Source: Allonocardiopsis opalescens (lineage in GTDB: Bacteria > Actinomycetota > Actinomycetes > Streptosporangiales > Streptosporangiaceae). From it: 59,551 nucleotides of DNA. A program made the translations under genes and the position numbers. The DNA is taken from NCBI RefSeq assembly GCF_003002095.1, contig NZ_PVZC01000014.1, positions 1 to 59,551 on the forward strand, in the 5' to 3' direction. Positions 1 through 7,626 of this stretch are shown in pieces (the first letter of the stretch is position 1; each line of letters starts with the position of its first letter). Below the pieces are notes generated by a model that saw only the letters and a list, made by a program, of their open reading frames with translations, had not been told where the DNA came from and searched no databases.

Positions 1-113
1 GCACGGCCGCCGCCAAGAAGCAGGCCCTGGAGAAGGCCGGCGTCCGCGTGGGCAAGACCCCCACCGAAACCGCCGAACTCGCCCGCGAGATCTACGAGAA
101 GCTCGGGCTCTAG
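1..113 (+). CDS. sucD: Succinyl-CoA ligase alpha subunit, C-terminal fragment
   Basis: Only the last 36 codons are in the window; codons begin at base 3 and the stop is TAG at 111-113. The residues include AKKQALEKAGV and VGKTPTETAEL, which match the C-terminal end of the CoA-binding alpha subunit of succinyl-CoA synthetase. This enzyme makes ATP or GTP from succinyl-CoA in the TCA cycle. The fragment is too short to exclude a malate-CoA ligase alpha subunit. It is followed by a 278-base gap and then the glyoxylate operon, so it probably ends the preceding transcription unit. Confidence 0.75.
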   Translation, partial: TAAAKKQALEKAGVRVGKTPTETAELAREIYEKLGL

Positions 114-391
114 CAGGCCGTTCGGGCCGGGCGGACCCTGTTCGGGACCGCTCGGTCCGAATTCGCGTGACCGCGGCCGCCCGGCGGAACGGCCGCACAT
201 CCGGCCCGCGTCATCCGCATTCCGGTACCGCTTTTCCGCGTTCTTGACATTTCCGCATTACCACCGCCCCCGGGCCGGCGCCGATCCGCCGGACCGGGGA
301 CCAGGGCGACGACCACGGGGCGCGACGCGTGCACCGGCCACCGCGCCCACCGGATGAGTGAAGCGAGGCACGAACCATCAGAGGGAGCCCC
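114..391 (+). promoter_or_regulatory. Control region of the glyoxylate operon
   Basis: A small hairpin (GGACCGCTCGGTCC, about 147-160) follows sucD. Three similar nonamers, ATCCGCATT (213-221), TTCCGCGTT (234-242) and TTCCGCATT (251-259), surround a perfect -35-like TTGACA at 244-249. No clear -10 was found at the usual distance. The repeats could be operator half-sites for a regulator of the operon. That role is inference from their spacing and position only. Confidence 0.35.
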
Positions 392-1213
392 ATGTCGCTG
401 AGCGACCTGAAATACGACGTCAACCTGTCGATCGTCTTCACCGAACTGCCCCTGCTCGAACGCCCCGCCGCCGCCGCGGCCGCGGGGTTCGACGCCGTCG
501 AGCTGTGGTGGCCCTTCGACACGAACCCGGTCCCCGACGACCAGGACGTGGACGCGCTGGTGAAGGCGCTCGAATCGGCTGGGACGCAGCTGGTCGGCCT
601 CAACTTCATCGCGGGCGACATGCCCGGCGGCGACCGCGGCTGGCTGTCCAGGCCCGCGGACTCCGCCGGCTTCCTCGCCAACATCGAGGCGACGGTCGCC
701 CTGGCCGAGCGCACCGGCACCCGCGTCCTCAACGCCCTGTACGGCAACCGGGTGCCCGGCGTGCCGGCGCGCGAGCAGGAGGACCTGGCCGTCGACAACC
801 TGGCCATCGCCGCCCGCGCGGCGGCGCGCATCGGCGCGACCGTGGTGGTCGAGGCGCTGAACTCCTACGAGAGCCCCGACTACCCGATCGTCTCCACCGA
901 GGCGGCGCTCGCGCTGATCGACCGGGTGCGCACCGAGGGCGGCGTCGACAACGTCGCCTTCCTGGCCGACCTGTACCACCTCGGCCGCATGGGCGAGGAC
1001 CTGCACCAGGTCATCGCCGAGCACGCCGACCGCTTCGGCCACGTGCAGATCGCCGACATCCCCGGCCGGGGCCAGCCGGGGACCGGCGAACTCGACTTCA
1101 CCGGCCTGCTCGGCGCCCTGGCCGCCAGCCCCTACCAGGGGCACGTCGGCCTGGAGTACAAGCCCCAGGGACCCAGCGCCGCCAGTTTCACCGGGCTGCC
1201 CGGCCACTCCTAA
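392..1213 (+). CDS. hyi: Hydroxypyruvate isomerase
   Basis: 273-residue TIM-barrel protein of the xylose-isomerase-like superfamily. It interconverts hydroxypyruvate and tartronate semialdehyde in glyoxylate metabolism. The barrel shows the family pattern VVVEALNSYE near the middle, FLADLYHLGRMGEDL, then HVQIADIPGRGQPGTGELDF and GLEYKP at the end; the acidic residues in these motifs are the metal and substrate ligands in the family. The ATG at 392 follows a GAGGGAG ribosome site. The gene ends 12 bases before the reductase and begins a tight operon with it and the carboligase. Length is normal for Hyi. Confidence 0.9.
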   Translation: MSLSDLKYDVNLSIVFTELPLLERPAAAAAAGFDAVELWWPFDTNPVPDDQDVDALVKALESAGTQLVGLNFIAGDMPGGDRGWLSRPADSAGFLANIEATVALAERTGTRVLNALYGNRVPGVPAREQEDLAVDNLAIAARAAARIGATVVVEALNSYESPDYPIVSTEAALALIDRVRTEGGVDNVAFLADLYHLGRMGEDLHQVIAEHADRFGHVQIADIPGRGQPGTGELDFTGLLGALAASPYQGHVGLEYKPQGPSAASFTGLPGHS

Positions 1214-1225
1214 GGAGACTCTGAC

Positions 1226-2110
1226 ATGACCACGATCGGATTCATCGGCCTGGGCATCATGGGCGGCCCCATGGCCGCCAACCTCGTCCGCGCCGGATAC
1301 GACGTCATCGGCTTCGACCTGGGCGCCGAGCGCCTGGCCAAACTGCGCGAGGACGGCGGCCGCGCCGCCACCAGCCTGCCCGAGGCGGTCGGCGAGGCCG
1401 ACATCGTCATCACCATGCTGCCGGACTCCCCGGACGTCGAGGCCGTCGCCCTCGGCGAGGACGGCGTCATCGCCGCCGTCAAGCCCGGGACCCTCTACAT
1501 CGACATGAGCAGCATCGCGCCGCTCACCGCCCGCCGGGTGGCCGAGGCCGGCGCCGCCGCCGGGGTGCGCACCCTGGACGCGCCGGTCAGCGGCGGCGAG
1601 CCGGGCGCCATCGGCGGCACGCTGTCCATCATGGTGGGCGGCTCCGACGCCGACTTCGAGGCGGCGCGCCCGGTGTTCGAGGCGCTGGGCAAGACCATCG
1701 TCCACGTCGGCGGGGCCGGCGCGGGCCAGACGGTCAAGGCCGCCAACCAGCTCGTCGTCGGCGGCACCTACGCGCTGGTGGCCGAGGCGCTGGTGCTGCT
1801 GGAGGCGTCGGGTGTGGACGGCAAGCGGGGCCTGGACGTGCTCGCCGGCGGCCTGGCCGCCAGCCGCATCCTCGAACTCAAGCGGCAGACCATGGTCGAC
1901 CGGGAGTTCACCCCCGGCTTCCGGATCGACCTGCACCACAAGGACATGGGCATCGTGCAGTCCGCGGCACGGGCGGCGGAGGTCTCGCTGCCGATGGCGG
2001 GCCTGGTCGCGCAGCTGATCGCGTCCGCACGAGCCCAGGGGTACGGCACGCTGGACCATTCCGCGCTGCTGAAGGTCATCGAGAACCTGTCCGGCCGGTC
2101 GGAGGGCTGA
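1226..2110 (+). CDS. glxR: Tartronate semialdehyde reductase (2-hydroxy-3-oxopropionate reductase)
   Basis: 294 residues, beta-hydroxyacid dehydrogenase family. It reduces tartronate semialdehyde to D-glycerate with NAD(P)H. The N-terminus has the Rossmann motif GFIGLGIMGGPMAANL. The substrate loop DAPVSGGEPGAIGGTLSIMVGG lies near residue 115-135, and the catalytic Lys is in VKAANQLVVGG near residue 172. AAGGAG precedes the ATG. It lies between hyi and gcl, which supports this substrate over 3-hydroxyisobutyrate or 6-phosphogluconate. The gene stops 5 bases before gcl, so the three are almost certainly co-transcribed. Confidence 0.88.
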   Translation: MTTIGFIGLGIMGGPMAANLVRAGYDVIGFDLGAERLAKLREDGGRAATSLPEAVGEADIVITMLPDSPDVEAVALGEDGVIAAVKPGTLYIDMSSIAPLTARRVAEAGAAAGVRTLDAPVSGGEPGAIGGTLSIMVGGSDADFEAARPVFEALGKTIVHVGGAGAGQTVKAANQLVVGGTYALVAEALVLLEASGVDGKRGLDVLAGGLAASRILELKRQTMVDREFTPGFRIDLHHKDMGIVQSAARAAEVSLPMAGLVAQLIASARAQGYGTLDHSALLKVIENLSGRSEG

Positions 2111-2115
2111 GGTCA

Positions 2116-3840
2116 ATGGAGCGAATTCCCTGCATGGAGGCCGTGGTCAAGGTCCTCGAATCCGAGGGCGTGGACACGGTCTTCGGAATCCCGGGCGCGG
2201 CGATCCTGCCGCTGTACTCGGCGATGCAGCACAGCGGCATCAAGCACATCACCGTCCGGCACGAGGAGGGCGGCACGCACGCCGCCGACGGCTGGGCGCG
2301 GGTCACCGGCAACGTGGGCGTCAGCATCGGCACCTCGGGCCCGGCCGGCACCAACATGATCACCGGCCTGTACACGGCGATGGCCGACTCCATCCCGATC
2401 ATCTGCATCACCGGCCAGGCCGCCCGTGACAAGCTGCACACCGAGGCCTTCCAGGCCGTCGACATCGTCGAGATCGCCAAGCCCGTCACCAAGTGGGCGG
2501 TGCAGCTCAAGGAGCCGGCGCAGGCGCCGTGGGTCTTCCGCGAGGCCTTCCGGATCGCCCGCTCGGGCCGCCCCGGGCCGGTCCTGATCGACCTGCCGAT
2601 CGACGTGCAGCGCGGCGAGTGCTACTACGACGCCGAACTCGACGGCCCGCTGCCGGTGGAGGTGCCCGAACCGCGGCCCGAGCCGGTGCGCGCGGCCCTG
2701 GAGATGCTGCTCACCGCGGAGCGTCCACTGATCCTGGCCGGCGGCGGCGTGGTCATCGCCGACGCCGACAAGGAGCTGCGCCGCCTCGCCGAGCACCTGC
2801 AGATCCCGGTGCAGGTCACCCTGATGGGCAAGGGCGCCTTCCCCGAGGACCACCCGCTGTTCGCCGGGATGGCCGGTATCCAGACCCAGCAGCGCTGGGG
2901 CAACGCCGCCTTCCTGGAGTCGGACCTGGTCCTGGCCGTCGGCGCCCGCTTCGGCGACCGGCACACCGGCGATCTCGACACCTACCGGCGCGGCCGCCGC
3001 TTCATCCACGTCGACATCGAGCCCACCCAGATCGGGAAGGTGTTCGAGCCGGAACTGGGCATCGTCGGGCACGCCCGCACCACCCTGGCCGCGCTGCACG
3101 AGCAGGCGGCGCAGATCGCCCCGGCCCGCGGCTCCTGGGCCTGGCCCGAGCGGGTGGCCGAGCTGCGCGACACGCTGCCGCGCCGCGACGACTTCGACGC
3201 GGTGCCGATCAAGCCGCCGCGGGTCTTCCGGGAGCTCAACGAGTTCTACGGCCCCGACACCACCTTCGTCACCGCCATCGGGCTGTACCAGATCTGGTCC
3301 GGCCAGTTCCAGCGCACCCAGCTGCCGCACCGCTACCTGGTGTGCGGCCAGGCGGGCCCGCTGGGCTGGGAGGTGCCCGCCGCGATCGGCGTCAAGGCGG
3401 CCTACCCCGAGCGCGAGGTGGTCGCGGTGGCCGGCGACTACTCCTTCCAGTTCCTGATGGAGGAGGTGGCGGTCGCGGCCCAGTACCGCATCCCCTTCGT
3501 CATCGTGCTGGTCAACAACGAGTACCTGGGCCTGATCCGCCAGGCGGAGCTGCCCTACGACATGAACTACGCCGTTGACCTGCACTACGCGGAGAACGGC
3601 GTGGACCACGTCAAGCTGATGGAGGCCTTCGGCTGCCCGGCGCGCCGGGTGACCGACCCGGAGAGCATCCAGCCGGCGCTGCGGTGGGCCAGCGAGGAGT
3701 CCGCCCGCGTGCAGCTGCCCGTCATGGTCGAGGTGATGGTCGAACGCGAGGCCAACGCCGCCATGGGGCAGTCCCTGGACGCGATCAAGGAGTTCGAACC
3801 GGTCCCCGAGCTGAGCCCGGCCGTCTTCGAGACCGGCTGA
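2116..3840 (+). CDS. gcl: Glyoxylate carboligase-like ThDP enzyme with a retained catalytic Glu
   Basis: 574 residues with the three-domain fold of thiamin-diphosphate decarboxylases. Glyoxylate carboligase joins two glyoxylates to tartronate semialdehyde with loss of CO2. Gcl-like stretches are FGIPGAAILPLYSAM, SIGTSGPAGTNMITGLY and FQAVDIVEIAKPV; the ThDP/Mg motif begins at VAGDYSFQFLMEE and ends with NNEYLGLIR. The sequence reads RHEEGG at residues 48-53, so Glu50 stands where known Gcl enzymes have Val (RHVEGA). The operon with hyi and glxR argues for Gcl function. The Glu and many substitutions leave room for a different carboligation. ATG 2116 is 5 bases after glxR. Confidence 0.8.
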   Translation: MERIPCMEAVVKVLESEGVDTVFGIPGAAILPLYSAMQHSGIKHITVRHEEGGTHAADGWARVTGNVGVSIGTSGPAGTNMITGLYTAMADSIPIICITGQAARDKLHTEAFQAVDIVEIAKPVTKWAVQLKEPAQAPWVFREAFRIARSGRPGPVLIDLPIDVQRGECYYDAELDGPLPVEVPEPRPEPVRAALEMLLTAERPLILAGGGVVIADADKELRRLAEHLQIPVQVTLMGKGAFPEDHPLFAGMAGIQTQQRWGNAAFLESDLVLAVGARFGDRHTGDLDTYRRGRRFIHVDIEPTQIGKVFEPELGIVGHARTTLAALHEQAAQIAPARGSWAWPERVAELRDTLPRRDDFDAVPIKPPRVFRELNEFYGPDTTFVTAIGLYQIWSGQFQRTQLPHRYLVCGQAGPLGWEVPAAIGVKAAYPEREVVAVAGDYSFQFLMEEVAVAAQYRIPFVIVLVNNEYLGLIRQAELPYDMNYAVDLHYAENGVDHVKLMEAFGCPARRVTDPESIQPALRWASEESARVQLPVMVEVMVEREANAAMGQSLDAIKEFEPVPELSPAVFETG

Positions 3841-3898
3841 ACCGCTCCGCCCTCCGTCATGAAAGCTTTGACCCATCCGTCCCCCTCCGGAGGATGAC

Positions 3899-5437
3899 AT
3901 GGCCCTGCAACTCAAGCCAGGCACGTCCTGGTCCGAGACCTACGACAAGGCGATCGCCGCCGCCCCCGAGGCCTTCGACGCCGACCGGGTCAACAACTAC
4001 TGGGGCGGCCGCTGGCACACCGACGGCGAGCCCAGGCCCGCGACCTCGCCCATCGACGGCACCGAGATCGCCGGTCCGCCGATGCTGTCGCGTGCGGCCG
4101 CCGAGGAGGCGGTGCGCGCCGCGACCCAGGAGCACGAGCGGTGGTCGCGGCTCCCGCTCGCCGAGCGCAAGCAGCGCGTCAGCGCCACGCTCGACGCCTG
4201 GGAGGCGCACCGCGACCTGCTGTCCATGATGCTGGTCTGGGAGATCGGCAAGCCCTGGCGGCTGGCCACCCAGGACGTCGACCGGGCCATCTCCGGCGTG
4301 CGCTGGTACGTCGAGGAGATCGACCGGATGATGGACGGCCGCGTCCCGCTGGAGGGGCCGGTCAGCAACATCGCCAGCTGGAACTACCCGATGAGCGTGC
4401 TCGCGCACGCCATGGCGGTGCAGGCGCTGGCCGGCAACGCGGCCATCGCCAAGACGCCGACCGACGGCGGCCTGGCCTGCCTCACCCTGGCCACCGCGCT
4501 GGCCGCCCGGGAAGGGCTGCCCTTCACCCTGGTCAGCGGCGGCGGCCGCGAGCTGTCGCCTGCGCTGGTGCAGTCCCCGCACATCTCCTGCGTGTCCTTC
4601 GTCGGCGGCCGCGACGCCGGCGCCCAGGTGGCGACCGCCCTCACCGACCTGGGCAAGCGGCACATCCTGGAGCAGGAGGGCCTGAACTGCTGGGGGGTGT
4701 GGGAGTACAGCGACTGGGAGACCCTGGCCGGCCAGGTCCGCAAGACCTACGACTACGCCAAGCAGCGCTGCACCGCCTACCCCCGCTTCATCGTGCAGCG
4801 CTCGCTGTTCGACCAGTTCCTCGCCGCCTACCTCCCGGCCGTCGCGTCGGTGCGCTTCGGCCACCCGCTGGCCGTCGAGAACCCCGACGACCCGCTGCCC
4901 GAACTGGACTTCGGGCCGCTGATCAACGACGCCAAGGCCAAGGAGCTGTCCGAGCAGGTCCACGACGCGATCGTCGGCGGCGGCGTGCCCCTGTACCGGG
5001 GCACCGTCGACGACGGCCGCTTCCTGCCCGGCCAGGACACCCGCGCCTACGTGGCGCCGGTGGCGATCCTGGAGCCGCCGCCCTCCTCGCCGCTGTTCCA
5101 CGCCGAGCCCTTCGGCCCGGTCGACAGCATCGTGGTGGTCGACACCGAGGCCGAGCTGCTGGCCGCGATGAACGCCAGCAACGGCGCGCTCGTGTCCACT
5201 CTGTCCTGCGATGACGAGGCGACCGCCAAGCGGCTGGGCCGCAGCGTGCGCGCGTTCAAGGTCGGCATCAACAAGCCGCGCTCGCGCGGCGACCGCGACG
5301 AGCTGTTCGGCGGCGTCGGCGACTCCTGGCGGGGCGCCTTCGTCGGCGGCGAGCTGCTGGTGCGGGCGGTCACCCAGGGCCACTCCGCCGAGCGGCTGCC
5401 CGGCAACTTCCCGAACTACACCCTTCACCCGGAGTAG
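3899..5437 (+). CDS. Aldehyde dehydrogenase family protein, divergent
   Basis: 512 residues, NAD(P)-dependent aldehyde dehydrogenase superfamily. The presumed nucleophile is Cys291 in KQRCTAYPRF and the general base Glu258 in ILEQEGLN. Both loops differ from the common GQxC and LELGG forms, so this is an outlying subfamily. NIASWNYPMS and PFGPVDSIVVVD are also recognisable. ATG 3899 has a CCGGAGGA ribosome site, 58 bases after gcl. A plausible role is oxidising a small aldehyde such as glycolaldehyde or tartronate semialdehyde that feeds or leaves the glyoxylate pathway. The substrate is inferred from position only. Confidence 0.75.
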   Translation: MALQLKPGTSWSETYDKAIAAAPEAFDADRVNNYWGGRWHTDGEPRPATSPIDGTEIAGPPMLSRAAAEEAVRAATQEHERWSRLPLAERKQRVSATLDAWEAHRDLLSMMLVWEIGKPWRLATQDVDRAISGVRWYVEEIDRMMDGRVPLEGPVSNIASWNYPMSVLAHAMAVQALAGNAAIAKTPTDGGLACLTLATALAAREGLPFTLVSGGGRELSPALVQSPHISCVSFVGGRDAGAQVATALTDLGKRHILEQEGLNCWGVWEYSDWETLAGQVRKTYDYAKQRCTAYPRFIVQRSLFDQFLAAYLPAVASVRFGHPLAVENPDDPLPELDFGPLINDAKAKELSEQVHDAIVGGGVPLYRGTVDDGRFLPGQDTRAYVAPVAILEPPPSSPLFHAEPFGPVDSIVVVDTEAELLAAMNASNGALVSTLSCDDEATAKRLGRSVRAFKVGINKPRSRGDRDELFGGVGDSWRGAFVGGELLVRAVTQGHSAERLPGNFPNYTLHPE

Positions 5438-5635
5438 CTGCTCCGAGCGGCCGGGCAGCAGCGGCCGCGAAAGGTTCCCGGTCCGGGAGCCGCACCTCAT
5501 CACAACAGATAAGGATGCGGAGCGCCGGCCGGTGCGCGCCCCGAACGCCTTCGGGCGGGAGGGGCGCCGCCGGCCGCCGTGCATCCACGACACGCCGGAC
5601 GACTGCCCGCCCGGCCGAGAGAGGCAGAGAGCACC

Positions 5636-6778
5636 GTGCCCGAGTACCTGGACGCCCTCGAAACGGTCATCGCCGACGTCGTCGCATCCGACGCGCCGGA
5701 GGTGGACAAGGAGGGACGCTTCCCCGAGCGCGGTGTATCCGCGCTGAAGGCGGCGGGAATCCTCGGACTGACCACCTCACCCGATGTCGGCGGCGGCGGA
5801 GGATCGCTGCGCGACGCCGCGCGGGTGATCGAGCGCCTGGCCGGAAACTGCGGCTCCACCGCCATGGTGGTGCTGATGCACTACGCGGCCACGGCCGTCA
5901 TCGAGGCCCACGGCCCCAAGGACGTCCGCGAGGCCATCGCCTCCGGCGGCCACCTCACCACCCTCGCCTTCTCCGAGGCCGGGTCCCGCAGCCACTTCTG
6001 GGCCCCCGGCGGCAGCGCGACCGCCGACGGCGGCGACATCGTCCTCAATGCCGCCAAGAGCTGGGTCACCTCCGCCGGAGCGGCCGACAGCTACGTCTGG
6101 TCCAGCAGGCCGGTGGCCGCCCCCGGCCCGATGACCCTCTGGCTGGTCCCCGCCCGCACCCCCGGCGTCCAGGTCGCCGGGCCCTTCGACGGGCTCGGCC
6201 TGCGCGGCAACGACTCCCGCCCGGTGCGCGGCACCGGCGTGCGGATCCCCGCCACCGCGCGGCTCGGCGAGGACGGCGCCGGACTCGACATCGCCCTCGC
6301 CGCCGCCCTGCCCTGGTTCCTGGTGCTCAACGCCGCGTTCAGTGTCGGCCTCTGCGAGGCCGCGGTCGCCGAGGCGACCCGGCACGCCACCGCCACCCGG
6401 CTGGAACACCTCGGCCAGACCCTCGCCCAGCAGCCCGTCACCCGCGACGAGCTGGCCCGGCTGCGCAACGCCACCGACACCGCCCGCGCCTTCCTGGCCG
6501 ACACCCTCGACGCCCTGGAGCAGAGCCGCCCCGACGCCACCCTGCGGGTGCTCCAGGTCAAGGCCGTCGCGGGGGAGACCGCGAGCGAGGTCACCGACCA
6601 GGCGCTGCGCCTCGGCGGCGGCGCCGCCTTCCGCAAGGAGCTCGGCGTCGAGCGCCGCTTCCGCGACGCCCGCGCCGCCCGCGTCATGGCGCCCACCACC
6701 AGTGCGCTGCGCGACTTCGTCGGCCGCGCCATCACCGGGCAGCCGCTCTTCGACGAGCCCGCCGGGGAGCAGGCGTGA
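5636..6778 (+). CDS. Acyl-CoA dehydrogenase-like flavoprotein lacking the usual catalytic Glu
   Basis: 380 residues with the acyl-CoA dehydrogenase fold: helical N-domain, a beta-domain with LAFSEAGSRSHFW and AAKSWVTSAG, and a C-terminal FAD-binding helical bundle. Near residues 350-356 it reads VMAPTTS where many family members have the IYEGT loop carrying the base; no Glu is present. It may be a flavin monooxygenase or another oxidase of the fold rather than a classical dehydrogenase. I chose the GTG at 5636, which follows GAGAGGCAGAGA; the ATG at 5579 adds unconserved residues. The stop overlaps the next start as GTGA, implying translational coupling. Confidence 0.72.
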   Translation: MPEYLDALETVIADVVASDAPEVDKEGRFPERGVSALKAAGILGLTTSPDVGGGGGSLRDAARVIERLAGNCGSTAMVVLMHYAATAVIEAHGPKDVREAIASGGHLTTLAFSEAGSRSHFWAPGGSATADGGDIVLNAAKSWVTSAGAADSYVWSSRPVAAPGPMTLWLVPARTPGVQVAGPFDGLGLRGNDSRPVRGTGVRIPATARLGEDGAGLDIALAAALPWFLVLNAAFSVGLCEAAVAEATRHATATRLEHLGQTLAQQPVTRDELARLRNATDTARAFLADTLDALEQSRPDATLRVLQVKAVAGETASEVTDQALRLGGGAAFRKELGVERRFRDARAARVMAPTTSALRDFVGRAITGQPLFDEPAGEQA

Positions 6779-7626
6779 GCGTCCCCGACGCGCTGCTGAT
6801 GGGCGCGGTCGCCTACGACCCCAAGGTCGTCACCATCTGGGAGGGCTTCCGGCGCCGCCTCAACGCCACCGGCGTGCCCTTCGACTACCTCCTGTACTCC
6901 ACCTACGAGCGGCAGGTCGAGGACCTGGTGGCCGAGCGGATCCACGCCGCCTGGAACTCCCCGCTGGCCTGGATCCGCGCCGAACGCCTCGCCGCGGCGG
7001 CCGGCCGGACCGTCACCGCCGAGCTGATGCGCGACACCGACCGCGACCTCACCTCCGTGGTGCTGGTGCGCGCCGACTCCCCGGCGCGGACTCCGGCCGA
7101 CCTGGCCGGCGCCACTGTGGCGGTGGGCGCGGTCGACTCGCCGCAGGCCACCCTCATCCCGCTGGCCCACCTGGCCGAGGCGGGAGTGGAGGTGAAGGTC
7201 CGCCGCTTCGACGTCGGCGTCGGCCTGCACGGCGACCACATCGGCGGCGAGCGCGACGCGGCCCGCGCCCTGGCGGCGGGCGAGGCGGACGCGGCCTGCG
7301 TCATCGACGCCAACCAGCTGCTCTTCACCAGGGAGGGCACCCTCCCGCCGGGATCGGTGCGGGTCCTGGCGCAGACCGAGCGCTACGACCACTGCAATAT
7401 GACGGTCGTCGACACCGCCCCGCGCTCCCTGGTGGACCCGTTCATCGCCGCGCTGCGCGCCATGTCCTACGCCGACGCCGCCGTGCGTCCGCTGCTGGAC
7501 CTGGAGGGCCTGACGTCCTGGGAGCCGGGCCGCACCGACCGCTACGCCGCCCTGGCGCGCGCCGTCGACCGCTTCGGCTTCTACGGCGCCGACGGGACGG
7601 TCACCGCGGCGGAGTACCGGCCGTGA
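6775..7626 (+). CDS. PhnD/transferrin-type binding protein without signal peptide
   Basis: 283 residues. The sequence resembles the type II periplasmic-binding fold of the PhnD/SsuA group: MGAVAYDPKVVTIWEGF at the start, RTPADLAGATVAVG near residue 105, and later AARALAAGEADAACVIDAN. These proteins normally bind phosphonate, phosphite or similar anions outside the cell. This one has no signal peptide, lipobox or membrane segment and should be cytoplasmic. GTG 6775 overlaps the upstream stop, and its own stop overlaps the next GTG. No ABC permease or ATPase is nearby, so it may sense or deliver a small ligand to the neighbouring enzymes. Function unknown. Confidence 0.65.
   Translation: MSVPDALLMGAVAYDPKVVTIWEGFRRRLNATGVPFDYLLYSTYERQVEDLVAERIHAAWNSPLAWIRAERLAAAAGRTVTAELMRDTDRDLTSVVLVRADSPARTPADLAGATVAVGAVDSPQATLIPLAHLAEAGVEVKVRRFDVGVGLHGDHIGGERDAARALAAGEADAACVIDANQLLFTREGTLPPGSVRVLAQTERYDHCNMTVVDTAPRSLVDPFIAALRAMSYADAAVRPLLDLEGLTSWEPGRTDRYAALARAVDRFGFYGADGTVTAAEYRP

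Noticed and set aside
110-3924. Long open frames on the minus strand across the glyoxylate operon
   Set aside because: They mirror the plus-strand genes, have Arg/Gly/His-rich low-complexity products and no motifs; typical of high GC at third codon positions.
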